DNA of 64,000 nucleotides from Candidatus Anammoxibacter sp. (GTDB lineage: Bacteria > Planctomycetota > Brocadiia > Brocadiales > Anammoxibacteraceae). A program made the position numbers and the translations under genes. Shown here in pieces: positions 15,877-23,811 of this stretch. The stretch spans positions 1 to 64,000 of the forward strand of contig JAIQZQ010000063.1 in the NCBI GenBank assembly GCA_021777105.1. The letters run 5' to 3'. Each line of letters starts with the position of its first letter. Within the stretch, counting starts at the first letter, position 1. The notes under the pieces are model-generated. The model was given only the letters and a program-made list of their open reading frames with translations, was not told the origin of the DNA and did no database searches.

Positions 15877-17028
15877 TTAACGCTTCGCATCATCAAACAG
15901 CGTCTTCCCCTCGCCATAAACCTTAACCGGATAACTCGACATATCAAACGGATCACCGTTCCAGCAAATAAACGACGCCCATTTGCTCTTCTCAAGCGTG
16001 CCCAATGTCTTGTTTAGTCCAAGTATTTCAGCGTTTTTACGCGAAACAAGCTCTACTGCCTGCTGCTTGGAGAAGCCGGCCCTTAAAAACCACCGCGTCT
16101 GCATAAAGAGGTTTCCGGCGGGTATAACCGGATGATCCGTCATAAGCCCAAAGTTAACCCCGGAGTTTATTAAATGCATAATGTTGCGCCAGTTCTCATG
16201 CTTCAGCTCAACCTTGTATGGAAATGAGTCCATTGGGCCGTATGTTACAAAGATGTTGCTCTTTTTAAGTCTCTCAAATATATCAGCCTGGTGAACGTCC
16301 ATTGCGTGCTCTACCGAAACCTTAAGTTTAAACTCTTCGGCCACGCGCAGGAGGGCGGCAATGTCATCAATCTTATGAGCGTGAACCCTTAAAATATCCT
16401 TGCCCTCAAGCAGATCTTTTAAAACCTCCTCGTCGGCTGAGAAAGTTATCTCTTTCTTCTCCTTGCCTTTCGCTGTTTTTAATTTGTCTATCTTTTGCTT
16501 TATTTCATCAAGTTTTGAGCGCAAAATCGACAAAGCGCCCATACGTGTGCATGGCCGCTGCCCTTTCCAGTCTTGTGTTGACATAGGGTTAAAACCAAAC
16601 GCGCCCTTAATGCCGGCCCGCGCCATAAGCGCGTCGCTGCTGTTGGTTGCGTAATTCCTTATCACTGCTGCCTGACCGGCAATAATGTTGCCGCTGCCGG
16701 GCAGGACGCATGAGTACAAAACTCCCATTTCAACGGCCCCTTTAAAAGCGTCGTCATCCATCTGAATGGAATCCAGCGCGTCGGCGTTAGTGATTATCGA
16801 CTCCATATTCTCGTTTGATTCCTCCTCAGACGACGGCTCGCCCGACCTCACCATGCCTATGTGGCTATGCGGATCAATAAACGCAGGTGTCAAAACGTCA
16901 AAACTGCCGGCAAGCGAGCCCTTCTTCGTCTTTGAAATCTTAACTATCTTGTTGTCCTTAAAAACCAGATGCGAATCTTTTACTATAGATTTGCCCGTGT
17001 ATATAATCTTTGCGTAAACGCAATCCAT
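15877..17028 (-). CDS. Amidohydrolase (imidazolonepropionase-like metal hydrolase)
   Basis: 383 residues from the ATG at 17028, which has GGAGGGG five bases upstream; a TTG at 17040 overlaps that ribosome site. The small beta domain is followed by FIDPHSHIG (metal ligands H54 and H56), a lid region with a charged coiled insertion (EIKQKIDKLKTAKGKEKK), then VHAHKIDD, VEHAMDVH and the catalytic Asp in LMTDHPVIPAGN. The C-terminal EKSKWASFICWNGDPFD closes the beta sandwich. This resembles amidohydrolases annotated as imidazolonepropionase-like, but the substrate is unknown and no histidine-degradation gene is nearby. No signal peptide, so cytosolic. Confidence 0.88.
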   Translation of the reverse strand: MDCVYAKIIYTGKSIVKDSHLVFKDNKIVKISKTKKGSLAGSFDVLTPAFIDPHSHIGMVRSGEPSSEEESNENMESIITNADALDSIQMDDDAFKGAVEMGVLYSCVLPGSGNIIAGQAAVIRNYATNSSDALMARAGIKGAFGFNPMSTQDWKGQRPCTRMGALSILRSKLDEIKQKIDKLKTAKGKEKKEITFSADEEVLKDLLEGKDILRVHAHKIDDIAALLRVAEEFKLKVSVEHAMDVHQADIFERLKKSNIFVTYGPMDSFPYKVELKHENWRNIMHLINSGVNFGLMTDHPVIPAGNLFMQTRWFLRAGFSKQQAVELVSRKNAEILGLNKTLGTLEKSKWASFICWNGDPFDMSSYPVKVYGEGKTLFDDAKR

Positions 17029-17599
17029 AATCCCCTCCAAAATTTGTGTTACTGTTACCTTTATATATAAATCAATACTTGGCAGCTTGCCTGCCTTAGT
17101 AAAAATTATCCCCCGAGGGGATAAATGAAAACAGAGCAGCTTCTCTGCTCTAGTAAGAATTATCCCCCGAGGGGATAAACCCTAAAAAGCGGCGGCGCAT
17201 TAAATGCGGTATGAAAAAGCCTGGACGCGAGTTTGCGATAAAAACCAAGGTTGTATATTCTACCTGAATGTTGAACCGGTTCAAGCAAGTTTTCCTGTTT
17301 TTTTTTAGCATTTCAGCTGCAAAGCTATGTTGTAACCTGTTGATAAATGGAAGTTATGTGTTGACTTTAAATAGCCGGCTTTTATAATAATCCATACGTG
17401 GGCTCAAATCTCCTGACATTTATATCATGTCAAAATTAACTTTAAGAATACTAAATTAAACGATTCTTATCACCTTCCCCTGCCACCTCCCATCAATGGA
17501 TGGGAAATTAAAGGTATATATTTTATTTCAATATTCCGGCAATTTGCCGCAACCTTTTAATAGGTAGAATTAAAATTTTTATTATAAAAGGAGTTTGTA
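17029..17599. other. Gene-free stretch upstream of a signal-peptide remnant
   Basis: Besides the tandem repeat at 17081-17180 it holds a perfect 14-base palindrome TTGAACCGGTTCAA (17271-17284) and a CCTTCCCCTGCCACCTCCCA fragment similar to one at 38595-38615. No coding frame is convincing. Confidence 0.45.
17081..17180 (+). repeat. Two-hairpin dispersed repeat (GAGCAG family), tandem copies 3a and 3b
   Basis: Copy 3a has the variant first stem TTGGCAGCTTGCCTGCC; copy 3b has GAGCAGCTTCTCTGCTC. Each is followed by an ATCCCCCGAGGGGAT stem. The two are head to tail. Confidence 0.75.
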
Positions 17600-17641
17600 A
17601 TGAGAAAGATGTTTTTGTTGTTATGTTCTGTTTTACTGTAG
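17600..17641 (+). pseudogene. Remnant of a duplicated signal-peptide start
   Basis: A ribosome site AAAGGAGTTTGTA and 13 codons (MRKMFLLLCSVLL) followed by TAG. The gene at 18384 starts in the same way (AAAGGAGTCTGTG, then MKKMFLLLCSVLL), with 90% or more identity across ribosome site and signal sequence. After TAG the similarity ends. It is therefore the broken 5' end of a second copy of that gene. Confidence 0.65.
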
Positions 17642-17726
17642 CATAAGTTAATTAATCATTGCCGCGCCGGGTATCTTTCTCTGCCATAAAAGCAGATTTA
17701 AACTAAATTTTAGAGGAGTGGTAAAA

Positions 17727-18089
17727 ATGATTTTTGACGATATGAATATCGATGAAGAGCTAAACGCGGCTTTTGAAGAGGCTAAAAAACATACAAATAT
17801 ATTTACTGAATTTGGAATAAACCTTGAAGACTTAAAAAAAGTAGATATCAACAAAGACTCGGCAATCTCTGTTTTATGGGATCTGAAAAAAGTTATTACA
17901 ATGCTGTCTATTATTGACAAAGATCTAAACATGGGATGGCATGCTATTGAAAATAGGGAAAACATTTTAAACAATGCTGAAAACGGTCTTTCAGATATCG
18001 CCGGTTTTTTTAGTGGCGTTAGCGGTATTGAGGCTATTATTAAGATTGAATTGGAACTTATTGAAGGGTTACGGAAAAGGTTGAAGTAA
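17727..18089 (+). CDS. Hypothetical protein
   Basis: 120 residues from the ATG at 17727, with GAGGAG eight bases upstream (a GTG at 17718 overlaps the ribosome site). The protein is acidic and helical: IFDDMNIDEELNAAFEEAKK, LWDLKKVITMLSIID, and a C-terminal IEAIIKIELELIEGLRKRLK helix. No signal peptide, cysteine motif or membrane segment. I do not recognise a family. The strong ribosome site and normal codon use argue that it is real. Confidence 0.6.
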   Translation: MIFDDMNIDEELNAAFEEAKKHTNIFTEFGINLEDLKKVDINKDSAISVLWDLKKVITMLSIIDKDLNMGWHAIENRENILNNAENGLSDIAGFFSGVSGIEAIIKIELELIEGLRKRLK

Positions 18090-18383
18090 TAAGACCCTAA
18101 GAGCTTTTAAGGGTTCCGACTGTCGTGAGTGTTGCGCATATTGCCTACGTTGGTTCATGTCTCCAGACTTGAACCTCATCTGGCATTAAAAATACTCTGT
18201 ATTGATCAATAATATTTCCATTGGTTTTGTTGTTAATTTCAAAGCTGAGCGGTATTCTTTAATTTTTTCTTTACGGAGTAAAGACAATGTCAAAAAGGTT
18301 CAAGTCAGGAGACTTGAACCAACCGGTTACTATTGTTGCCAATTGTTTTGTTTATTATCAGTTTATTATGAAAGGAGTCTGTG
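18090..18383. repeat. Repeat unit with TTCAAGTCTCCTGACTTGAA hairpins, first copy
   Basis: About 18148-18237 reads CCTACGTTGGTTCATGTCTC, then CAGACTTGAACC, then a TACTCTGTATTGATCAATAA segment. The same string occurs at about 20645-20735 after the next gene, so the surface-protein gene lies between two copies. A second hairpin GGTTCAAGTCAGGAGACTTG(AACC) lies at 18297-18320. Confidence 0.6.
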
Positions 18384-20525
18384 ATGAAGAAGATGTTTTT
18401 ATTGTTATGTTCTGTTTTACTGCTTTTGGTTGGTGTATGTTTAATTTCACAACATGCTTTGATTGCCCAGGTGGTTGAGCCTCAATGCTCTGCAACCCCA
18501 CCGGAACCGGAGCTCACAATTGACGCAAGCCCGAGATCCGGGGCGGCTCCCCTTGCCGTTCAATTTTCATTTGATTTTTCCGTGCCGGATTTTGATGAAT
18601 TTGCAGGTTGTGACGACTTTGACGAGTTTGAGAGATTTTCAAGCAAAATTACACCCTTAGATGATGACGATTCGGAATCCTCTGAAAATGTATTCTGGGA
18701 ATTCGGCGATGGAGGTTCATCAACAAAAGAGAGTCCTGAACATATATATTTTAAACCCGGGTTTTATACTGTAAGTTTAGATTACCTGGAGAGCGGCGTA
18801 TCATTATCAAGGAGCAATTTTATTGAAGTAATTGAAGGCGTTGATATAATCGGAGGCGCAATTACCGTTGGCAATTCGCCGCATGGCATCGCGGTTAATG
18901 AGAAGACAAACGGCGTTTATGTGGCTAACAAGGATGACGACACTGTCAGTGTAATTGACTGGACTTCCAATGAGGTTGTTGAGACTATCGAGGTTGGGGA
19001 CGCGCCGGAAAGCATTGATGTTAACACTGTTACCAATACTATCTATGTTGCGAATAAGATTGACAACACAATGAGCGTCATAAACGGCGCTGATAATGCC
19101 GTTGTTGACATTATTTCATTGGACAAGATTGGCAAGCTCCATGTGGATTCAGGTAAAAATATGGTATTTGTGAATACCGGTTTTAAGACTGATATTATTG
19201 ACGGAGCAACAAACAAGGTTTCAGACTCGATATCGCACAATTTTAATGAAATTGACGCGGATAATAATCTTATGTTTTCAATAGAAACCCTCACTGTGAT
19301 TGGGGATAATTTTGAAGAGGGCACATTTTTTATAGAGCTTTTCACCGAAATAAAAATTATAGATATTGAAACAGGGCAAGTGATCGACTCAACTTCTGAA
19401 GATAAATCATTCGCTATTAACATTGACGGCGAGGTTGATATAGAGACCGGCATAAACAGGTCGACAAATCACTTATACATATCATTTGATTATTCACACG
19501 GCTCTGCTGATGATTTTATCCTGGATATTGACTATAACAATCCGGATAGTTTAGTCAAAAATTCCATTAATTTCTGGGATCCCGGCGTGGTTGTGATTAA
19601 CGAATCATTAAACAGGATATATGTTGCTAACAATTCAGATAATACCGTTAAGGTCATTGACGGGGTTAATACCTCAATAATTGGCACAATCAACGCCGAA
19701 TCAAAACCAAACGGATTAGCGGTTAATTCAAAAACCGGTCTAATTTATTTGGTTAATAGCAAGTCAAATACCGTTACGGTAGTTGAAGATGTTAAATGCT
19801 TTGATATTGAAATCTGCGACAATGAAATAGACGACAATTGCAATGGACTGACCGACTGTGAAGACCTTGAATTTTGCGATCTTGATATTTCAGAGCATTG
19901 TCTTCGCAAGGAGCTTGATAAAAATTGTTTTAAAGCGGTGGAAGCTGATTTTACCTCGGACACAACTACAGGAAATGCTCCGTTAACGGTTAAATTTAAC
20001 GATAAGTCCAATCCCGGTAGCTTTGTTTTAAATACATGGCGTTGGGATTTTGGAGACGGAGAGACCGGGACGGATCAGAATCCGGCGCACACATACAATC
20101 TTATAGGCATTTTTTCAGTTACGCTGCAAACTTCAGCCCCGGAGTTTTTCGATGTAGGCGCTTTTACGCTCTGTTCGACAAATGACCTGTTTGATTCGGT
20201 TACAAAAAACGATTTTATCACCGTAATCGAGCCGGCAATAAAGGTGGATATACTAACAGTAGAGCCGGCTTCTATCAAAAGTTCCATTTTGCCGCAAAAT
20301 GTGACAATCACCGCTAAAGATCTATTCGGCAAACCATTGCCGGATGCGTTGATTACAGCTTCTACAAAAGGGGCAAAAGCTGTTGTCAAACCCAAATCAA
20401 CAACAACAGACCAAAACGGCATTGCCAAATTTAAGGCCAGATTTGGTTTTAGGACAAATGACGGGGAGATCTTGTTTATAACCGGGAATGGAACAGTTAC
20501 GGTTACTCAAAAACCGTTGAGGTGA
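18384..20525 (+). CDS. Secreted PKD / YVTN beta-propeller / Ig-like surface protein
   Basis: 713 residues from the ATG at 18384 (GGAG six bases upstream; a GTG lies directly before it). Signal peptide MKKMFLLLCSVLLLLVGVC; PKD domain 1 (about 45-155; NVFWEFGDGGSSTKESPEHIY); YVTN-type beta-propeller repeats (about 155-470; units such as GIAVNEKTNGVYVANKDDDT); a MopE-like metal-binding stretch (ICDNEIDDNCNGLTDCED, about 474-495); PKD domain 2 (about 513-615; WRWDFGDGETGTDQNPAHTY); and a C-terminal Big_1-like Ig domain. It is a cell-surface or extracellular protein, likely for binding or adhesion; the ligand is unknown. No sorting signal or TM anchor is visible at the C-terminus. A broken copy of its 5' end lies at 17600. 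Confidence 0.85.
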   Translation: MKKMFLLLCSVLLLLVGVCLISQHALIAQVVEPQCSATPPEPELTIDASPRSGAAPLAVQFSFDFSVPDFDEFAGCDDFDEFERFSSKITPLDDDDSESSENVFWEFGDGGSSTKESPEHIYFKPGFYTVSLDYLESGVSLSRSNFIEVIEGVDIIGGAITVGNSPHGIAVNEKTNGVYVANKDDDTVSVIDWTSNEVVETIEVGDAPESIDVNTVTNTIYVANKIDNTMSVINGADNAVVDIISLDKIGKLHVDSGKNMVFVNTGFKTDIIDGATNKVSDSISHNFNEIDADNNLMFSIETLTVIGDNFEEGTFFIELFTEIKIIDIETGQVIDSTSEDKSFAINIDGEVDIETGINRSTNHLYISFDYSHGSADDFILDIDYNNPDSLVKNSINFWDPGVVVINESLNRIYVANNSDNTVKVIDGVNTSIIGTINAESKPNGLAVNSKTGLIYLVNSKSNTVTVVEDVKCFDIEICDNEIDDNCNGLTDCEDLEFCDLDISEHCLRKELDKNCFKAVEADFTSDTTTGNAPLTVKFNDKSNPGSFVLNTWRWDFGDGETGTDQNPAHTYNLIGIFSVTLQTSAPEFFDVGAFTLCSTNDLFDSVTKNDFITVIEPAIKVDILTVEPASIKSSILPQNVTITAKDLFGKPLPDALITASTKGAKAVVKPKSTTTDQNGIAKFKARFGFRTNDGEILFITGNGTVTVTQKPLR

Positions 20526-20844
20526 TTTGTACAGAAACGCAGGGTACTGGATGCTGGATCGCTCACACACTTGTCAGGTGTGCAACTGTTGGTGGCGCTT
20601 GATGCTTTAAATCTAAAATTTATAATTTAGCATTTAAAATTTCAACCTACGTTGGTTCAAGTCTCCTGACTTGAACCATATCCGGCGTTATCAATACTCT
20701 GTATTGATCAATAATGTTCTATTGACTTTGTTGTTACCTAATTAAATGATTTTAAAATCCATATTAATAGTGGCACAGGCATCCTTGCCTGTGTTTTAAT
20801 TGATCACAGTCATGATGCCTGTGCCACTGTCAGGAGAATTTGTT
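20526..20844. repeat. Second copy of the TTCAAGTC hairpin repeat plus a double CAGGCATCC palindrome
   Basis: 20645-20735 repeats the unit seen at 18148-18237 (CTACGTTGGTTCAAGTCTCC, then CTGACTTGAACC and TACTCTGTATTGATCAATAA). 20770-20829 is a head-to-head pair of the GTGGCACAGGCATCCTTGCC palindrome family. No gene. Confidence 0.6.
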
Positions 20845-21186
20845 ATGAAAGATATGATTCATTACAAGGGGTATTACGGGTCCGTCCATTACTGCGATGA
20901 TGATTAGGTTTTTTATGGAAAAATTGAGTATATAAGGAGTTTTGTAAATTATGAAGCCACGGATGTAAAGAGTTTAAAACAGGCTTTTATGGAAGCCGTG
21001 GATGACTACCTTGAACTTTGCAAGAGCGAGGGGATTGAACCGGACCAATCATTTCGTGGAAGTTTCAATGTGCGCACAGGGCATGAGCTTCATCGCAAAG
21101 CCGCTATTTATGCAAGGGAAAAAGGATTAAACCTTAACAAACTGGTAACGCAGGCGCTTGAAGAGTATCTATCAAACTCAAATTGA
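20845..21186 (+). pseudogene. hicB: HicB-family antitoxin gene with an in-frame TAG
   Basis: Frame: MKDMIHYKGYYGSVHYCDDD, TAG (20905-20907), then VFYGKIEYIRSFVNYEATDV, KSLKQAFMEAVDDYLELCKS and a C-terminal HicB ribbon-helix-helix domain (FNVRTGHELHRKAAIYAREKGLNLNKLVTQALEEYL). The two halves together align with complete HicB proteins of about 114 residues; TAG stands where an acidic residue is usual. A good AGGAG ribosome site precedes the ATG. An internal ATG at 20989 could still give a C-terminal DNA-binding fragment of 65 residues. No hicA toxin gene lies on either side, so the module is incomplete as well as broken. Confidence 0.8.
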
Positions 21187-21295
21187 ATACGCTATTCTTT
21201 ATTACCAATTACCAATTACCAATCACACGCATGGTTTATTATAAATGATTGATGGGTACGCAATACTTTGCCAATCAATCATTTTCGATTACCGA

Positions 21296-21841
21296 TTACT
21301 GATTTCCATCTTTCTCCCGCTTTAAAACAAAAAAGAAAGGTTGCGGGCTCCCTTTTAGATCCATAACGCCCAGCAATGTGTCTTCATCTATTTTTCTAAA
21401 GATGTCGAGTATCGGCAGACTGTCGTATATCATGGTTGCGCTAATCTTGCCTCGATATTCCATCATGCGTATCCTTGCTTTTGATTTGCGCGTTCTAAGA
21501 AGCGGGTTTATTAAAGTGAACAGCAATTTTGTTATAGCGTTTTTAGGCAGGGGGAAATTAACCGCAAATTTCATGGGAATTAATCCGGGATTTACTTTAA
21601 AACAGTAGCCGTTGCTGTCAGCGAATATTAGCGGGTGGACATTGTCCGCGTCTATAAACTCCTTCCCATGCCAATCAAAGAATTCAAGCATACCGTCCAT
21701 TGGATGGTTTGTGTGAAAGCCGGAGCCTTGCCATTTGCCGATCATATAATCCAGATCAACCGCTTTGAGTTGGTCAAACAGACTAAACGCTTCTTCCGTT
21801 GTAGCTTGACCTTTTTTAATGATTTCATTGAATGTGTTCAT
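21296..21841 (-). CDS. GXWXG / DUF4334 domain protein
   Basis: 181 residues. The N-terminal GXWXG domain shows GKWQGSGFHTNHPMDGMLEF and the C-terminal DUF4334 domain RGKISATMIYDSLPILDIFR, then LLGVMDLKG...PFFFVLKRE. This matches the whole family length. The family is a lipocalin-like beta barrel of unknown physiological role. The ATG at 21841 is followed by an FNEIIKKGQATTEEAF helix. A much-deleted second copy of this gene lies at 23698-23811. Confidence 0.88.
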   Translation of the reverse strand: MNTFNEIIKKGQATTEEAFSLFDQLKAVDLDYMIGKWQGSGFHTNHPMDGMLEFFDWHGKEFIDADNVHPLIFADSNGYCFKVNPGLIPMKFAVNFPLPKNAITKLLFTLINPLLRTRKSKARIRMMEYRGKISATMIYDSLPILDIFRKIDEDTLLGVMDLKGSPQPFFFVLKREKDGNQ

Positions 21842-21963
21842 ACTGTAAACAGATGGAATGGCTTATAATTTTGAGGTCTTAAGATGCGGATTAATCAAAC
21901 TGGATCCTAATGGAGGACGCCGTCTCTATATTCTTACAAAAATAGCCAATCTAAATTAGTAAA

Positions 21964-22374
21964 TTACTCCGCCCTGTTCTCAACCGATAATCCATCTATG
22001 GGCGCAAAATCCTTGTAGTTGCATGTTGCCACTATAAGACCATGGACTTTAGCAGTTGCGGCTATTAAAAGATCCATGGTTGGTCTTTTTTTGCCTTTTT
22101 TATTCATCACGTTTGCTAAATCAGCGTATACTTCGGCAACCTTTGTGTCAATCGGCAAGATAACCAGCCGATTTTTTAGTATATCCCTATAAGCGCTCCA
22201 TAACTTTTGAGAGTTTTTTGCTTTCAATCCTTGAAGTATTTCAGCTTCACAAATTACTGATATGCAGGCGGCCTGGTCTCCTATTTTTCTCCAATGTTCT
22301 TCCACTGAAAGCAAAGGTTTATTCTTAATAGGTTGGCAATATACAGACGTGTCTAAGAGGTGTGTTAAAAACAT
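21964..22374 (-). CDS. PIN-domain toxin (VapC-like)
   Basis: 136 residues. PIN fold with the acidic residues in LLDTSVYCQP (D8), CEAEILQGL, the TMDLLIAATA segment and NYKDF; in the family these bind Mg2+ in an RNase active site. It starts 57 bases after the stop of a Phd-type antitoxin gene on the same strand. That gap is filled exactly by a dispersed two-hairpin repeat. VapC-type toxins cut tRNA or rRNA in studied cases; the target here is unknown. Confidence 0.88.
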   Translation of the reverse strand: MFLTHLLDTSVYCQPIKNKPLLSVEEHWRKIGDQAACISVICEAEILQGLKAKNSQKLWSAYRDILKNRLVILPIDTKVAEVYADLANVMNKKGKKRPTMDLLIAATAKVHGLIVATCNYKDFAPIDGLSVENRAE

Positions 22375-22375
22375 T

Positions 22376-22433
22376 GTTTATCCCCTCAGGGGATAATTCT
22401 CGCTAGAGCAGACAAGCTGCTCAGTGTTCATTT
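22376..22433 (-). repeat. Two-hairpin dispersed repeat (GAGCAG family), copy 4, between antitoxin and toxin
   Basis: On the minus strand: AAATGAACACTGAGCAGCTT, GTCTGCTCTAGCGAGAATTA, then TCCCCTGAGGGGATAAA. It fills the whole gap between the antitoxin stop and the toxin start, and its edge overlaps the last codons or stop of the antitoxin gene. Confidence 0.8.
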
Positions 22434-22680
22434 ATCCTAAATGGTTTTTGTCAGCGTCAACGCTTCTTTCCGGCAATTCAAAATCAACATCCATATTTTT
22501 ATTAGTTTTTCTGAATTTATTCGATAAATCCCAGACGGAGGAGCTCTCATTTTCCACGGGATCAATACGAACCAAAGGTTTGCCGCGCTTTGTTATCAAA
22601 ACCGGTTCCTTGTTTTTCATAACCTGTTCACAAATCTCGGATAGTTTGGTTTTAGCTTCAAATAGTCCTATATTTTTCAT
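22432..22680 (-). CDS. Phd/YefM-family antitoxin
   Basis: 82 residues. MKNIGLFEAKTKLSEICEQV, then EPVLITKRGKPLVRIDPVE is the typical prevent-host-death fold (DNA-binding N-terminal half). The C-terminal tail contacts the toxin. The stop TAA is formed at the edge of the dispersed repeat, so the C-terminus (NKNMDVDFELPERSVDADKNHLG) may have been altered by the repeat. The PIN toxin gene follows. The ACTAGT pair just upstream is a likely operator. Confidence 0.88.
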   Translation of the reverse strand: MKNIGLFEAKTKLSEICEQVMKNKEPVLITKRGKPLVRIDPVENESSSVWDLSNKFRKTNKNMDVDFELPERSVDADKNHLG

Positions 22681-22692
22681 ATTAGTAATTGT

Positions 22693-22706
22693 ACTAGTCT
22701 ACTAGT
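22693..22706 (-). promoter_or_regulatory. Paired ACTAGT palindromes upstream of the Phd-type gene
   Basis: ACTAGTCTACTAGT: two six-base palindromes separated by CT, 12 bases before the antitoxin ATG. Phd-family antitoxins bind short palindromes in their own promoters, so this is a reasonable operator; inferred by position and symmetry only. Confidence 0.4.
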
Positions 22707-22727
22707 TTATTGTCAATAAACATTGTA

Positions 22728-22834
22728 AAACAGGCTGTACGCCTGTTTTGAGTGTTTGAAACAGGCAAGATGCCTGTTGTACTATTACTCACCCAAAGGG
22801 TGAGTTTAATGGCACAGGCATCCTGCCTGTGTTT
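22728..22834. repeat. Cluster of CAGGC palindromes
   Basis: Three hairpins in a row: AAAACAGGCTGTACGCCTGTTTT, shortened here to its stem AAAACAGGC/GCCTGTTTT; GAAACAGGCAAGATGCCTGTT; and GGCACAGGCATCCTGCCTGTG. A CTCACCCAAAGGGTGAG hairpin lies between the second and third. Confidence 0.65.
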
Positions 22835-22976
22835 GGTGTAGGTAGAGCGGATGAATTGGAGTCTTCATCTATTTTAATTATAGAATCGCTCAATTTAGGT
22901 ATTAATTTAATCTTTTCAGCGCAAAGATAATGCCGGCATGGTTCAAGTCCTGAGACATGAACAAACCGGCAAAGTT

Positions 22977-23315
22977 TCATAATAAGCCTTTTTCATATAA
23001 ATATTTCAATGACTCCAGAACAAATGACTCTATAGATTTCAGATCATTAATAAACAGATGGTCGTCGGGGTTGTCAAAAGGGTGGAAGTGGTATTTGCCG
23101 CCTTCAAAATCATAACCGTACAATCTGCTGTTTTTGAAAACCAGGGTAAGGTTAAGCTTCTCTTTCTCGGCGTTGCCATAAATTTGGATAAAGAGCTCAT
23201 TGTCTATTAACAGTCTCAGTTTAACGACGCTATCTGTTCTGTCAATCTCTACAAATTGCAGGTTATAAGCGACGGCAAGGTCATTGGCTTGCTCTATAAT
23301 CCCGTTAATCTCCAA
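22977..23315 (-). CDS. DUF6516 (TumE-like) protein, putative toxin
   Basis: 112 residues. The region NSRLYGYDFEGGKYHFHPFDNPDDH, with conserved His residues, matches the DUF6516/TumE toxin-like family and its neighbour at 27443 (FGYDNYKYWHVHPFDKPSAH). The N-terminal half is beta-rich (VVKLRLLIDNELFIQIYGNA). It overlaps the upstream small gene by 11 bases, as in a translationally coupled toxin-antitoxin pair. The toxin assignment rests on the family and the gene pairing; the mechanism is not known to me. Confidence 0.65.
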   Translation of the reverse strand: MEINGIIEQANDLAVAYNLQFVEIDRTDSVVKLRLLIDNELFIQIYGNAEKEKLNLTLVFKNSRLYGYDFEGGKYHFHPFDNPDDHLFINDLKSIESFVLESLKYLYEKGLL

Positions 23316-23586
23316 ATTTGAGTTCCTTTAACTTCCTTTCAACAGTTTTAATACCGTCAATCGTTAATTCCCACTCCTGCGCGTCTGATTCCACCTCAAA
23401 TGTGTAATTTTTATTTTTAACAACATTTGTTTTTTGGAAATTCTCAAAATCCATTCCGTATTTTTTTACATAATAATCGTCCGTCATTTTATATCGGGTG
23501 AGTTTTCTTAAATAGTCCCTTTGGAGAACATCTTTAAGCTCATTTTCCGTCATATCGTCGATTTGTTTTTGAAGAATACCGTTCAT
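23305..23586 (-). CDS. Small partner protein of the DUF6516 gene, putative antitoxin
   Basis: 93 residues. Segments KYGMDFENFQKTNVV and TFEVESDAQEWELTIDGIKTVERKLKEL recall a pattern seen in many antitoxin-like partners (YGMSFEEF...SxExExDxxEWE). It shows the same architecture as the first gene of the pair at 27763. It is first in a two-gene operon and overlaps its partner. Confidence 0.6.
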   Translation of the reverse strand: MNGILQKQIDDMTENELKDVLQRDYLRKLTRYKMTDDYYVKKYGMDFENFQKTNVVKNKNYTFEVESDAQEWELTIDGIKTVERKLKELKFGD

Positions 23587-23697
23587 GTTTTTCCTATTCC
23601 TTTAAAACTTACTACTCTATTAATTAGCTTAAAATATAGCGCTACTATATTTTACCTTGCAAGATTACTAATGCAAGATTTAATAGAAGAGAACATG

Positions 23698-23811
23698 CTA
23701 TTTCTCCCGCTTTAAAACAAAAAAAAAAGGTTGCGCGCAGCCTTTTAGATCCATTACACCCAGCAATGTGTCGTCGTCTACTTTTCTAATTATTTCATTG
23801 AATGTATTCAT
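23698..23811 (-). pseudogene. Internal-deletion copy of the DUF4334 gene
   Basis: A 37-codon frame, ATG to TAG: MNTFNEII joined to RKVDDDTLLGVMDLKG, then CAQPFFFVLKREK. The two parts correspond to the first eight and the last ~29 residues before the C-terminal tail of the DUF4334 protein at 21296-21841. The roughly 400 bases between have been lost in frame. The junction falls at an ATTA/TTTTCTAA-like stretch. Probably not a functional protein, although the frame is open. Confidence 0.75.

Noticed and set aside
18150-18320. GGTTCAAGTC-type hairpins, first considered as tRNA T-arms
   Set aside because: No acceptor or anticodon arms around them, and the same unit recurs at 20645; it is a palindromic repeat.
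22728-22834. Cluster of evenly sized palindromes, first considered as a CRISPR array
   Set aside because: No regular repeat-spacer spacing and no constant repeat; no cas genes in the window.
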